From JAKAWQ01 sp963840545 (lineage in GTDB: Bacteria; Pseudomonadota; Alphaproteobacteria; Acetobacterales; Acetobacteraceae), in NCBI GenBank assembly GCA_963840545.1, contig CAWIZE010000010.1:124001-188000 (forward strand): a DNA stretch of 64,000 bases, in the 5' to 3' direction. The position numbers and the translations under genes were made by a program. Position 1 is the first letter of the stretch. Each line of letters begins with the position of its first letter. Positions 34,725 through 45,298 of the stretch are shown in pieces. Under the pieces are notes generated by a model that was not told the DNA's origin, did not search any database, and saw only the letters and a program-made list of their open reading frames with translations.

Positions 34725-37700
34725 CTACGGGGGCAAAACGTCGATCCGCACGCTGCCCTGGCGGGCATAATTCTGCGGCCGATACATATCGGCGAGCGCC
34801 GCGCCGGGGAGCTCGTAATTGCCCGGCGTCACCGCCCGCAGCATCACCGCGACCCGGAAATCCTGGTGCTCCGGGCCGAGATCGATCGCCGCCGCAAACC
34901 GGTCGTCCTCGGCGAATTGCGCCGCCGTGTCGGACAAATCCCCGAGCCAGCCCATCCCCGGTGGCTTGCCGCTCGCGAACCGCCCGGCGATCTCCCAGCC
35001 CGCCGGCAGCCCCGCCAGCAGCATCGCCTGGTGCGCCTGGCCATCCTCGGCCCCGCCCTCGATAACCATGACGAACACGCTGTTCTGCTTCAGTTTCCCG
35101 GGATCCAGCACCTGCCCGTCCAGGGTGTAGAAAAACCGCCGCACATGCATCAGCTGCTGCCCGGCCGCCGGCGCCACAATCGGCACGCCGGCAACTGCGA
35201 TCCCCTCCCAAACCGCGTCCGCCCCCTCGTTCCGCACCACCATTGGCCCCGCAATCGGCAGCGATTCCGCCGCCGTCACCGCCTTCCCATCGACCGTGAG
35301 CGAAACCGCCGGCGCCCCGATCGCCGCCGCCGCCGCGGCCATCCAGGCCTGCTCCTGCGTATCCAACGCCGCCGGATCGAGATTTTCCCCCGGCAGCGCC
35401 CCCGCGAGCTTTTCACCGCTCGCGACATCGAGCCCGCTCTCGCGCACCAGCACCGAAGTCGCCGCCTGGTCGCGCAACGCGCTGCCGTAATCGGCGAGCC
35501 AGAAGCGCCGCCCCGGATTGGCCAGAACCTCGCGAAACAGCGCCGTGGCCGCCTCCGGCTCGGCGATCCGCGCCAGCGACGCCGCAAGCTGGGCGTGGGC
35601 GAGCGGCGTCGGCAGGCTCGCCTCGCTCTGCTCCATGACCCGGATCGCGCCGGCCGGCGCCCGCCCCGCGAGCGCCAGCACATACGCCGCATAAACCTTC
35701 GCCGCCCCCTTCATGTCTCCGGTGCCCGACTGCGACGCCTCGCCCGCCAGCCAATCGAGCGCCGCGTCGAGCGCCGTCTCCGGCACCGCCGCGCCCGCCT
35801 TCCGCGCCCGCAGCAGGAATTCGGTGGCATAGGCCGTGAGCCACGGCGTCGCCTCGTCCTCCGACGACCACAGCCCGAAGGCGCCGTCATAGCGCTGCCG
35901 GTCGAGCACCGATTCCACCGCCTGCTCGAGCCGCCCCGCCCGGTCCGGCCCCGCCACGCCACCGGAGAGCATCGCCAGCGGCAGCCCGCGGCTCGTGGCC
36001 TGCTCGAGGCAGTCGAGCGGATAGAGCGCGAGCGCGCGCACAAGTGCCGCGACATCGTAGCGCACCGCGCCGCCCAGGCTCAGCGTCGCCGTCCACGTCC
36101 CTGGCAGGAACGGGGAAGAATCCGGCGCCAGCGTCACCGTCGCCCCCGGCGCGATCGCGCCCCCCGCTGCCACCACGATCGGCCCCCGCGCCGGATGGAC
36201 CGAGATTTCGGCCTCGTGGCGCGCGATGAACCCGCCCGGCCCGCTCACCTCCAGCACGATTTTTCCCGTGCCCACATCGCCCGCCGCCAGCGTCGTCGCC
36301 AGGACCTGCCGCGCCCCGGCCGTCAGCGTAGCCTGCAAGCGATCGGGCCCCGTCAACGAAACCGCGCCCGACGCCGCCAGATGCACCGAAACTTCGCCCC
36401 CCGGAAGCTCGACATTGCCCAGCAGCACCGCCAGCCGCGCGGTATCGCCGGGGGCGAGGAAGCGCGGCAGCAGCGCCTCGGCCACCAGCTTATCGCGCAC
36501 CGGCACATCCTCGTGCGCCTCGCCCACCTTGTCGCCCGCCCAGGCGAGCGCCATCAGCCGGACCTGGCCGTCGAAATCGGGCAGCACGAGCGGAATCCGC
36601 GCCACCCCCGCCGCGTCCGCTTGCACCGGTGGGGTGAACAGAGATAGAACGATCTGCGGGATCGGCGGCAGCGCCGCGCTCTCCTCCGCCCCGCCGCCCT
36701 GGTGCAGCTCCGTGAGCACGCCCTCGGCGGGAAGGAGCAGCCGCGCCCACTCGTCGTGGATATCGACGCCGAGCGCCCGCTTGCCGAAGAAATACCCGAG
36801 CGGATCGGGCGAGGGGAACCCGGTCAGCCGCAGCACGCCCTCATCGACCGCCGCGAGCGTCAGATACGCCCCCGGCGCCGTCTGCACCGTGATCACCGCC
36901 GTCGCCCGCGGCCGAAGCACCGCGGGCGCGTCAAAACTTACCGGCAAGGTCCGCGCCGCCGCGTCGATCTGCAGCCAGGTGACGCCGATCGCCCGGTCCG
37001 ACGTCACCTTCCCCGGGATCATCGGCCGGAACACATGCACCGCGACATAGGCGCCCGCGCCCCAATCCGCGGCGACCGGGATCGCGACATCCGTCCCCCC
37101 GGCCGGCACCTGGATGTTGCGGATCGCCTGCACCCGGTCCGTGAGCACCAGCACCGTCGCCGGCCCGGCGAAGGGCGGCGCGATATGCACATGCGCCACT
37201 TCGCCCGCGACGTAGCTTTCATGGTCGGCGGCGAGGCGAACGCGGGCCGGAATGTCGGGATTGCCGGAAACGCTCCACCCTGAGTTCGAACACTGAAGAT
37301 GCGGCCGCAAGTCCTTGGCCGGTCTCGGCCACCACGACCTTGTAGCGCCCATAATCCAGGTTCCACCGCAACTGCAGCGGGCCATCGGCCGGGATTTCTG
37401 CCGTTCGGCTATCGACCGGCTCTTCGCGCCAGACCGTCCCGTAGCTGGCGACCCCACCCTGCACCGAGAGCTGCCAGTCCGGCACCAGCCGCACCAGCGA
37501 CACCTGCACCGGCATGGCGATGCGCCCGCCCTCCGGGTCGACCGCTATCACATTGAAATTAGCCGATTTTCCCGGGTCCACCGCGCCGCCGGCAAAGCCC
37601 GGCCTGATGCCGATCAAGGGCCCCGCCGGGCGGATCGGAACGGTTTCGGCAGCGCTCACCGACCGTCCCGCCGGGTCGTCGATCGTCGCCGTCACCTCCG

Positions 37701-39843
37701 CCGCCAGCGCCTCCGTCACATCCGGTAGATGGGCCGGATCGACTGGTACCGATGTCCTCCCTTCGGCATCCGTTTTCGCCAAATTCACAGTCCTCGTCTC
37801 GTCGGAAATCGTTTCGTCCGCCAGCCCGAACCGGTATTCTCGGAACGCCGCGAACGGCGCCGGATCGGCCAAAAGCTGCACGGATCCTTCGCCCGAAAGC
37901 CCTGAGCCGGCCGCGCCGTAAAGGAAACGCACCGTCACCGGAAGCTGGCTGCTCCGCCCCGGCGGCAGTTTTTCCGTTATCGGGGAAAAATCCACCGCCA
38001 GCCGCGCCGGCACGAACGCCTCCACCTGGAAGCTCGCATGGGCGATCTCCGGCCCATCCGGCGTCGTTCTGAGAGAAATCTCCCATTCGCCCGCCTGGGC
38101 GCCGCCCGAGAGCGCGATCGGCACGTCGAGCGCATCGTCGTCGCTCCGCTTCGGCACAACGTCGAAAAAGACCTGGCCGCCCGGGCGGCTCACGACCACA
38201 TGCAGGGGCACGTCCGCCGGCCGCCCGGCGCTGTCGCGCACCAGCGCCATTGCGTGGACGGTCTCGCCCGGCCGATAGATGCCGCGATCGAGCCAGACGA
38301 AGGCATCGAGCGGTCCCGGCTGCGCCCGGCCGGAAACGCCACGGTCGGAAAGATCGAAAACCGGCTCGGTCAGGTCGAGCAGGCTGAAATCACCGTCCGG
38401 CGCCCTCAGATGCAGGGCGGAGGGCGCCAGCCCGTTCGCCCCCAGCAGCAAGGCTGCCGCAAACCGGGCGATTCCGCCGGCATCGGTCGTCGCGCTCGCC
38501 AGCACGTCGTTGTTGGCGGAGATCAGCGCCACGCCGACCCCAGCCTTGGGTGCGGCGTCCCCATAGCCGCGGACCTGCACGGTCAGTCCGTCGCTGCCGC
38601 GCCAGATCGTCGGCGCAAGGTCGGTGCGCAGCACCATCTGCATGGCGACGGGCGGATTGTCGCCCGCCGGCGTGCCGTCGCCCGGACGCGCTACCAGGAC
38701 ATAGAGGCCCGGCCGCGTCATCGCATCGGGCAGCGGGACCTCGGTGTGGAGCAATTGATTGGGCGCGAAATCCGGGATCGGCGCGCTGCCGTGCCAGACG
38801 ACGCGCCCAGCCTCGGTGAGAAGCGGGTCCACGGAATAGGAATCGAGCGTGCTGCCGAGCGGATGATCGGCGAAGAACGCCTGCAACCCGCGTTCGGAGA
38901 TCTGCACGAGATCGAGCTTCACCGCCGAGAGATTGACGCTCGCCAGCGAGACGCGTGCCGGCGCACCGCTTGGTTGCAGGAACCGCGCGCTGTCGAAAAC
39001 AAGCCGGGGCATCCGCTCCGGCATCGCGATCGAAAGCGTCGTCGCCTGCTTCAGGCTGAGCCCGTCGGCCCCAGGCATGCCCGCCGCCAGCGTCACCTTC
39101 GTGGCCGCGCCCGGTTCCAGCCCGGCGATGCAGATCTCGCCCGATTCCAGCGTCACGGCCGCGTCGCGCACCGGCGGATCGAGCCGTACCCAGTCGCCGG
39201 CATGGAAATCGGCGGTCCCGCCCGGCCGGCCCGTGAACGCGATGCAGGCGCGCGCCGGAAAGCTTTCCGGCTGGGTCGTGACCTTGCGCACCAGCAGCCC
39301 GAATTCCTCCTCGCGCGCAATCAGCGCCCGGCGGAGATCAGCCCCAAGATCAGTATCTTCCGGCGCCAGCCACGTCTCCGCCTCCAGCACCTCGATTTCG
39401 GGCAGCTTGCGGCCAAGCGCGGCCAGCGCCGTGCGCATGATTTCGAGCGCCGGCAACTGGCCGGGACCGGACTCGGTTGCCGCATAGGCCTGCCAGGCAG
39501 CGGCCAGCGCATGCGCGTCATCGGGCGCGGGCGGGTGCATCAGGACCTGGGCCAGCGAGAGCCACAGGGAAGGCGTCGTGTGGCCGGCCCCGAGCCGCTG
39601 CTGCAACGCCGCCAGGGCACGCGCCCGGTCGCCGGCGGCGATCGCATCCGAAGCCGCCGCCTCCGCCGCCTCGCGCGCCGCGGCGCTCATCCCGGCCGGC
39701 GCGAGCTTCTGCAAGCTTGCCGCGTAGGCGGCCGCATCGGCGCTCACCCCCGGCAGGTCGAGCTGCTGGCTCCGTGCCGCCGTGAGCGGCAGGCTGGCGA
39801 ACGCAAGCAGTGCCAGGAACGCGATCCGCCCGGTCCGAAACAT
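34725..39843 (-). CDS. Bacterial alpha-2-macroglobulin (one frameshift)
   Basis: About 1,705 residues over two frames joined near 37270-37290 (FELRVE into GNPDIPARVRLAADHESYVA). A Sec signal peptide (IAFLALLAFASLPLTAARSQ) begins the protein and there is no lipobox Cys, so it is probably soluble in the periplasm. MG2-type beta domains follow (DAFVWLDRGIYRPGETVHAMAL). The thioester motif CLEQ occurs in YPLDCLEQATSRGLPLAML, with the alpha-barrel TED domain around it. Such proteins trap proteases that enter through damaged outer membrane. The neighbouring pbpC is the usual partner. The single break, with no missing sequence, looks like an error rather than decay. Confidence 0.92.
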
Positions 39844-40052
39844 CGAACGCGCCTCCTGCGGCCGACTGAGAGATACAGGCCACGGTCCGGCCGCGCAACG
39901 TTGCGCGCTCGCCAGCCGACCGCTCGTCCCCATCAAGGACCACAGCCTCTCGGCCCCCTTGTGTGTTCTCGGTGAGCGATCGTCGGGGCGCCGTGGGGGG
40001 TCGTGAGCCCGCCCCGCAGGCCGGTGACGGCGCACGCCGAGCGCAATCCCTA

Positions 40053-40706
40053 CTATGGCGAGACCGGCAAGGACGACGATCGCAGCGGCCCACGCGGCCG
40101 GCTCTCCTCCACGGTGTGGGCGATCCACAGTCCCGACCGCTTGACCAGCGCCGCGGTGACCCACATCGCCGCGACCACCCCGCCGCCCCAGTCCGCCACC
40201 CCGCCCTGGCGCAGCGCCCGGTAGGTGCGGTCGCGGAGCGACACCAGCAGGGACACACCTCCCCGGTGCGGGACCGGATCGGCGGCGCCAGCCGCTGCGT
40301 CGGCCTGCGCATGTTCGGCGCGCACCCAGGCCATGGTGTCCCGCATTCCGGCCATGAGGGCCAGCGCCACCGCGATCACCGCCAGGCCGAATCCCAGCAG
40401 CGCCCAGCGGGGGCCATACAGCGCCGCGAGACAGCCGGATCCGAGCCCGGCCAGACCGACCGCCAGATACCCGGCCGCCGCGTTGATGCCGACCGCCAGA
40501 CCGCGCTCGTGGCTGCCCGCGAGATCGACCCGGCTGGTCACCGTCATGGTCCAGGTGAAGGCATGGTTGACCCCGAGGAAGACGTTGGCGGCGATGATCC
40601 ACCACCAGTTCGGGGCGAAGAAGGTCAGCAGCGGGATCGGCCGGCCGGCCAGCCAGCCCGCCAGCATCGCCCGCCTGCGCCCGATATGGACCGACAGGCT
40701 GCCGGC
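40053..40706 (-). pseudogene. MFS transporter remnant lacking its N-terminus
   Basis: The frame shows the MFS motif A loop (GSLSVHIGRRRAMLAGW, between helices 2 and 3) and then several helices (WWWIIAANVFLGVNHAFTWT, INAAAGYLAVGLAGLGSG, WALLGFGLAVIAVALALMAG). It starts abruptly at motif A, so helices 1-2 and the start are gone. After SLLVSLRDRTYRALRQGG the expected helices 7-11 are absent, and a possible last helix continues in another frame near 40010-40090. The gene is clearly non-functional. Its 5' break abuts a truncated rhodanese gene on the opposite strand. Confidence 0.75.
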
Positions 40707-40707
40707 G

Positions 40708-41107
40708 CCGGGGCCGCGCCGAGATCGACCAGATCGTCGAAAGCCATCTCCGCGCGCGGGACGCGCTGGAACCCGTCTCGCGGGCGGAGCTCGCCCTGCG
40801 GCTGCGGCAGGGGCAGGGGACCCCGATCGACGTGCGGCGGGCCGAGGAATTCGCCGCCGGTCACATCCCGGGCGCGGTGAACGTCCCGCCCGGCGAATTG
40901 CCGCAGCGTCTGGATGCGCCGCCGACAGATGGTGCCGCTGTCGCCTATTGCCGTGGTCCCTATTGCGCGCATGCGTTCGAGGCGGTGGCGGCGTTGCGCG
41001 CCAAGGGATACGATGCCCGCCAGCTGGTCGATGGCTATCCCGAATGGTGGGCCGCGCGACGGCCGGTGGCGGTGGGCCCCGCTGTCCCGACAGGCGCCGA
41101 GCCATGA
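40708..41107 (+). pseudogene. Truncated ArsR-rhodanese gene (rhodanese part only)
   Basis: The frame GRAEIDQIVESHLRARDALE, then PVSRAELALRLRQGQGTPIDV, continues as RRAEEFAAGHIPGAVNVPPGEL and ends with the rhodanese loop VAYCRGPYCAHAFEAVAALR and GYPEWWAARRPVAVG. The active Cys is in CRGPYC. The first block is the linker that in ArsR-rhodanese fusions follows the winged-helix domain. That domain and any start codon are missing. An internal start at 40832 could give a short rhodanese, but this is doubtful. Confidence 0.7.
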
Positions 41108-41261
41108 CGACCGGTACCGAGCCTTCGCGCCCCCGTGATCGTCCGCCGTGCCGTCCTGGCGGTTTTGGAAATACGTGCTCACGTCCGGGTCGCCGCCAGG
41201 CCCGATTTGGCCATTGACCGATCCCGGCCACTGAATCGAAACGATCGGGGACGTGGCAGGC

Positions 41262-41894
41262 ATGTCACGCACCGAATGGCGGCTCAGGGGCGACTGGATC
41301 AAGAATTGCAGCTGCGCGTTCGGCTGCCCCTGCGACTTCAACGCTCGCCCATCCTACGGCGACTGCAATGCAATCGTCGGGATGCGTATCGCGCAGGGAC
41401 GGTTTGGCGATGTCAGCCTCGATGGTCTCGTGTTTGTCGGCGGGCTGAGTTTCCCGGGCGCCTTGCACGAGGGCAACGGCACGCTGCAGCCCGTCGTGGA
41501 CGAACGCGCCGACAGCCGCCAGCGCGAAGCGCTCCTTGCGATCCTGTCGGGTCAGCATTCGGATGAGGACACCCTCCTTCACATCTTCAGCCTGATCGTC
41601 TCGCGGGTTCTGGATCCGATCTTCGCCCCGATCACCTTCGAATTCGAGATGGACCAACGGACCGCGCGGATCGTTGTCCCTGGCGTCCTGGAGACGGCGA
41701 CGAAGCCGATCCGCCATCCGCTGAGCGGCGCCCCGCACCGTATCCAGGCGGTCATGCCGGAGGGCTTCGAGCACCGGAAGCCCGAGATCGCCAGCGCCCG
41801 AACGGAGGGCGGCGCCGGGCTCATGTTCAGCATCCCGGAAGGCCATAACTCGCTCGCCACGGTCGAGCGGATCCCGGCGGGTGTCGCTGCCTGA
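41262..41894 (+). CDS. DUF1326-domain protein
   Basis: 210 residues. The DUF1326 N-terminus is clear: WRLRGDWIKNCSCAFGCPCDFNARPSYGDC, whose clustered Cys residues (seen as CSC, CPC and a later C) could bind metal or a cofactor. IFAPITFEFEMD and HPLSGAPHRIQAVMPEGFEHR are also family-like. The function of the family is not established; it is commonly found next to DUF2182 membrane proteins, as here (60 bp downstream). The ATG at 41262 is preferred over the GTG at 41253. Confidence 0.85.
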   Translation: MSRTEWRLRGDWIKNCSCAFGCPCDFNARPSYGDCNAIVGMRIAQGRFGDVSLDGLVFVGGLSFPGALHEGNGTLQPVVDERADSRQREALLAILSGQHSDEDTLLHIFSLIVSRVLDPIFAPITFEFEMDQRTARIVVPGVLETATKPIRHPLSGAPHRIQAVMPEGFEHRKPEIASARTEGGAGLMFSIPEGHNSLATVERIPAGVAA

Positions 41895-41954
41895 ACCCGG
41901 TCATCCGCGGGGCGGCCCCGCCGCCGCGCACGGACCGGCGAGGCGTGAAGGCCG

Positions 41955-42629
41955 ATGACGATCGCCGAGCCGGCCCTGGTGCGCGTCCTCCGCCGTGACC
42001 GTGTCGTCGTGCTCGCGACGCTTGGGGTCGTGGCGCTGCTGGCCTGGACGTATCTTGTTCTCGGAGCGGGTGTTCGTATGGACGCCGCTCCCATGGTGAC
42101 CGCCGCCCCGTGGACGCCCCGCTATGCCGGCGTGATGATGACGATGTGGGCTTTGATGTTGGTGGCGATGATGCTGCCCAGCGCGGCCCCCATGATCCTG
42201 CTGTTCGCCGCCATCACTCGGCGGGCGCATCCAGGCGTGGCGGCGGTGCAGCGGACGGCGGCCTTCGGCTTCGGCTACATCTGCGTCTGGTTGCCATTCG
42301 CTGCCTTCGCGACCGGTATCCAGTGGGGCCTGACAAGGATGATGCTGCTGTCACCCGCGATGACCCTGGACAGCCCGATGGTTTCAGGCGCGCTCTTCCT
42401 GGCGGCCGGCGCGCCGCGAACGGGACTGCGGCATGGTCTCCGGTGCCTCGGCTGCTGTTGGATGCTCATGGGACTCCTGTTTGTCGGCGGGGTCATGAAC
42501 CTCCTCTGGATCGCGGCCCTCGCGCTGATCGTGTTGATCGAGAAGGCGATCCCGCGAGGACCGCTGGTCGGTCGTGCGCTTGGTGTCGGGCTGGTGGCCT
42601 GCGGCATCACGGTGCTCATCGTCGCGTAA
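41955..42629 (+). CDS. DUF2182 membrane protein with an internal in-frame deletion
   Basis: 224 residues with about six hydrophobic segments. Family blocks are YAGVMMTMWALMLVAMMLPSAAPMILLFA, GFGYICVWLPFAAFA, GLRHGLRCLGCCWMLMGLLF and GGVMNLLWIAALALIVLIEK. Relatives have about 35 residues between GALFLAAG and GLRHGL, a LYQWTPLK...CRSPL loop. Here GALFLAAGAPRTGLRHGL joins them directly and keeps the frame, so a conserved Cys-containing loop is missing. The protein may be non-functional or altered. It pairs with the DUF1326 gene. Confidence 0.82.
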   Translation: MTIAEPALVRVLRRDRVVVLATLGVVALLAWTYLVLGAGVRMDAAPMVTAAPWTPRYAGVMMTMWALMLVAMMLPSAAPMILLFAAITRRAHPGVAAVQRTAAFGFGYICVWLPFAAFATGIQWGLTRMMLLSPAMTLDSPMVSGALFLAAGAPRTGLRHGLRCLGCCWMLMGLLFVGGVMNLLWIAALALIVLIEKAIPRGPLVGRALGVGLVACGITVLIVA

Positions 42630-42977
42630 CCCAGGTACAGAAGCTGCGGGCGCCTCATCGCGCGCCCGGCGGCACCCGGCAAAGATGGCGAGGGCGAGGG
42701 AAAGCACGGCGATCTGTCCTGCGGGTCAACCTGGACCTGGCACTGATGGCGGCATCGCCATTCCAGGGAGCGAGGGATGCCTGCCAAGAGCCGGATGCTC
42801 TCCGCCGGCGCATGCCGGCAGCCGCCGAGAGAAGCCACTTGATCCGCGTCAATGACCTCATACCCGAATGCGCCTAGCCGAGAAGGCGCTGGCGCGCGAT
42901 GGCCATGGGGTTGTGCCGGGCATTTCCACGGTCCGGAAACCGGGGACCGTGTGGCCCGACAACCGATGGAGAAGGTG
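42630..42977. other. Gene-free region
   Basis: No supportable gene between the DUF2182 gene and the SHOCT gene. The upstream extension of the SHOCT frame (from 42852) has no family-like sequence. Confidence 0.5.
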
Positions 42978-43487
42978 ATGTCCTGCTGCAAAGAGAACGA
43001 CACGGCGAAGACGGGCGCCGCGGGTGTCGCCCAGGAAAGTGGCCCTGGCGTGACGGGGACGGCCATGGGCAGCAAGATGACAGGCCGGGTCGGCGCGCCG
43101 ATGGCGATGCGCCAGAGGATGGGCATGTGCTTGGAAATGCCGGGCGCGATGGGGCGGGCCGCCGCAGCGGCCGCGACTGCCGCCTTGACCCCCGTCGGGG
43201 CCTGGGCCCAGACCCCGCCCGGTTCTTACGGGTATGGCCCGCAAATGATGTGGGGCTGGGGGTGGTATGGCATGATCTTTGGACCGCTGTTCATGATCCT
43301 CATGCTCGCCGTGGTCATCACGGCCGTCGTGCTCGCGGTCCGGTGGCTGGGCGGCCCATGGCAGGCCCCGTCGCCCCATTCACCGCCGGGCCGGACGGCG
43401 ATCGACATCCTCAACGAGCGCCTCGCGCGGGGCGAGATCGATCATGCCGAATACGAGGCGAAGCGACGCCTGATCGCCCAAAGCTGA
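42978..43487 (+). CDS. SHOCT-domain membrane protein
   Basis: About 169 residues. Residues 1-60 are Gly/Ala/Met-rich (MSCCKENDTAKTGAAG, MGSKMTGRVGAPMAMRQRM) and unlike typical relatives. Then come a hydrophobic stretch ending AWAQ that resembles a signal peptide, a Gly/Trp/Tyr segment (GYGPQMMWGWGWYGM), a transmembrane helix (LFMILMLAVVITAVVLAV) and a C-terminal SHOCT motif (AIDILNERLARGEIDHAEYEAKRRLI). Typical SHOCT proteins begin near the hydrophobic stretch, so the N-terminus may be fused or the true start may be internal (ATG near 43149). A GGAGAAGG precedes the chosen ATG. Function unknown. Confidence 0.7.
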   Translation: MSCCKENDTAKTGAAGVAQESGPGVTGTAMGSKMTGRVGAPMAMRQRMGMCLEMPGAMGRAAAAAATAALTPVGAWAQTPPGSYGYGPQMMWGWGWYGMIFGPLFMILMLAVVITAVVLAVRWLGGPWQAPSPHSPPGRTAIDILNERLARGEIDHAEYEAKRRLIAQS

Positions 43488-43710
43488 CGCGCGCCTTCAT
43501 CACGGCAAGCCTGGCTGGTACGGCGGAGACACCCGGCCGTTGCCCGAGCGCGATCGGAGTCCGGCGACATTCGGAGCTGACCCCTCCCTTGTGGCGTGTA
43601 TGGTTAATCATACTGAGTTGTAAACCGCCCTGATCATTTGAATGTAGCGCTTGCAGCGACGCGGCCGGGTTTTGTAGCTGTGGAGATTCTAGTCTTCCGA
43701 AGATGGCGAG

Positions 43711-45140
43711 GTGGATCTTCACGATGCGGGCGGGACGGAAGCGCGGTTCCGCGCCTACGCGGCAGACTTGGCATCGGTGCTGGGCCATGCCGACCGGGTC
43801 AGACCATTCGAGGACTACTGTGTCGGGCTGCTGTCGGCCGAGGGCCGCAAGAGCGTCGAGCCGCTGGCGGCGGTGACCGCGCCGGAGCGCACCGCGGCGC
43901 AGCATCAGTCTCTGCTGCATCTTGTGGCGCAGGCGCCCTGGTCCGACGCGGCGGTGCTGCGGCGAGTGCGCGAGCGCGTGTTGCCGTCGATCACCCGCGA
44001 CGAGCCGATCCAGGCCTGGATCATCGACGACACGGGCTATCCCGAAGAAAGGGCAATCACTCGGTCGGCGTGGCGCGGCAGTATTGCGGTCAGGTGGGCA
44101 AGCAGGACAACTGCCAGGTGGCGGTGAGCCTGTCGGTGGCCACCCATCAGGGCAGCCTGCCGGTTGCCTACCGACTGTATCTGCCGAAGGACTGGGCCGA
44201 CGATCCGGTTCGCCGGGCGCAAAGCCGGCGTGCCCGATGACATTCGCGTTCCAGACCAAGCCGGAGATCGCGTTGCAGCAGATGCGCCAGGCTCGGGCCG
44301 ACGGCGTGCCGCCGGGCGTCGTATTGGCTGATCCGGCCTATGGCAACGACAGCAAGTTTCGAGCCGGGATCACCGAACTTGGGATGCCTTACGCGGTCGG
44401 CATCATGCCCACCACGATGGTCTGGCGGCCCGGCGAGGCGCCGTTGCCGCCGGCGCCAAGATCGGGCCGCGGCCGACCCGCCAAGCGGCTGCGCCGCGAC
44501 AAGACGCATCGGCCGGTCTCGGTCAAGACGCTGGCCATGGAGCTTCCCGCCGATGCCTGGCAGCAGATCACCTGGCGGGAAGGCAGCAACACAGCCGCTG
44601 ACCTCGCGGTTTGCCCGCCTGCGGGTGCGCCCGGCGCACGACGACGCCAAGCGGAGCGAACCCGCAGCTGAAGAGTGGCTGCTGATCGAGTGGCCGGACG
44701 GCGAAACCGAGCCGGACCACTACTGGCTCTCCACGCTGCCAGCCGACATCTCGTTCGAGTGCCTGGTCGATCTGACCAAGCTCCGCTGGCGGATCGAACG
44801 CGACTATCTCGAACTCAAGCAAGAGGTTGGGCTCGGCCACTACGAAGGCCGCGGATGGCGCGGCTTCCACCATCACGCCAGTCTCTGCATCGCTGCCTAC
44901 GGATTCCTGATCTCCGAAAAGGAGACGATTCCCCCCTCAGGACCTCCCCGCGCCCGGCGCGGCCCGCAATCTGCCGTTCCCGCCGGTTACCGACCCAGAG
45001 GTGCTGCCGCTGCGCTCGCAACGCCACATGCCGAACTCGATCGCCACGTTGCGTATCCGCCTCGCACGCACTCTGGTGCGCGTGCTGCCACGATGCCCAT
45101 GCTGCGGGCGCATGCGGCAGTCGCCGGTCGAGCAGATTGA
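43711..45140 (+). mobile_element. IS701-family transposase gene, multiply frameshifted
   Basis: Successive frames together encode one transposase of about 470 residues. They read FEDYCVGLLSAEGRKSVEPL and WIIDDTGYP (first catalytic Asp region), then GVARQYCGQVGKQDNCQVAV. Further on are VVLADPAYGNDSKFRAGI (second Asp region), and HYWLSTLPADISFECLVDL with LRWRIERDYLELKQEVGLGH (catalytic Glu region). Breaks occur near 44045, 44210-44245 and 44595; several look like an extra base in a short homopolymer (CCC, AAA) or a single inserted base. With about five indels it is inactive. I could not define terminal inverted repeats or a target duplication. Confidence 0.8.
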
Positions 45141-45298
45141 GTGACGCAGTAGGATTAAGCGGGTGTCGCCTGCTCATCTGCCGCGCTTGCGCGAATGTGA
45201 CCCGTCCAGGGGACGGCGTCCCCCGGCCTTCGGTATGGCGGGCGGCGCCGGGCCGGCGCAGGATGCCCCGGACGCGCGGCAACGGAGGGATCGGCCTG

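Noticed and set aside
32738..35065. Plus-strand open frame of 775 codons opposite pbpC
   Set aside because: Almost entirely Arg/Pro/Gln/His repeats; an antisense shadow of pbpC and the alpha-2-macroglobulin gene.
39844..40605. N-terminal extension of the alpha-2-macroglobulin frame to 40605
   Set aside because: A clear signal peptide begins at the ATG at 39843; the upstream part overlaps the MFS remnant and has no family sequence.
43711..45140. Programmed frameshifting in the IS701-family transposase
   Set aside because: There are about five scattered indels, including several in short homopolymers, rather than one slippery site; IS701 transposases are normally single frames.
44675..45298. 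Extension of the M20 amidohydrolase frame upstream to 44675
   Set aside because: It reads through the IS701 remnant out of its coding frame; the M20 family N-terminus starts at the ATG at 45299.
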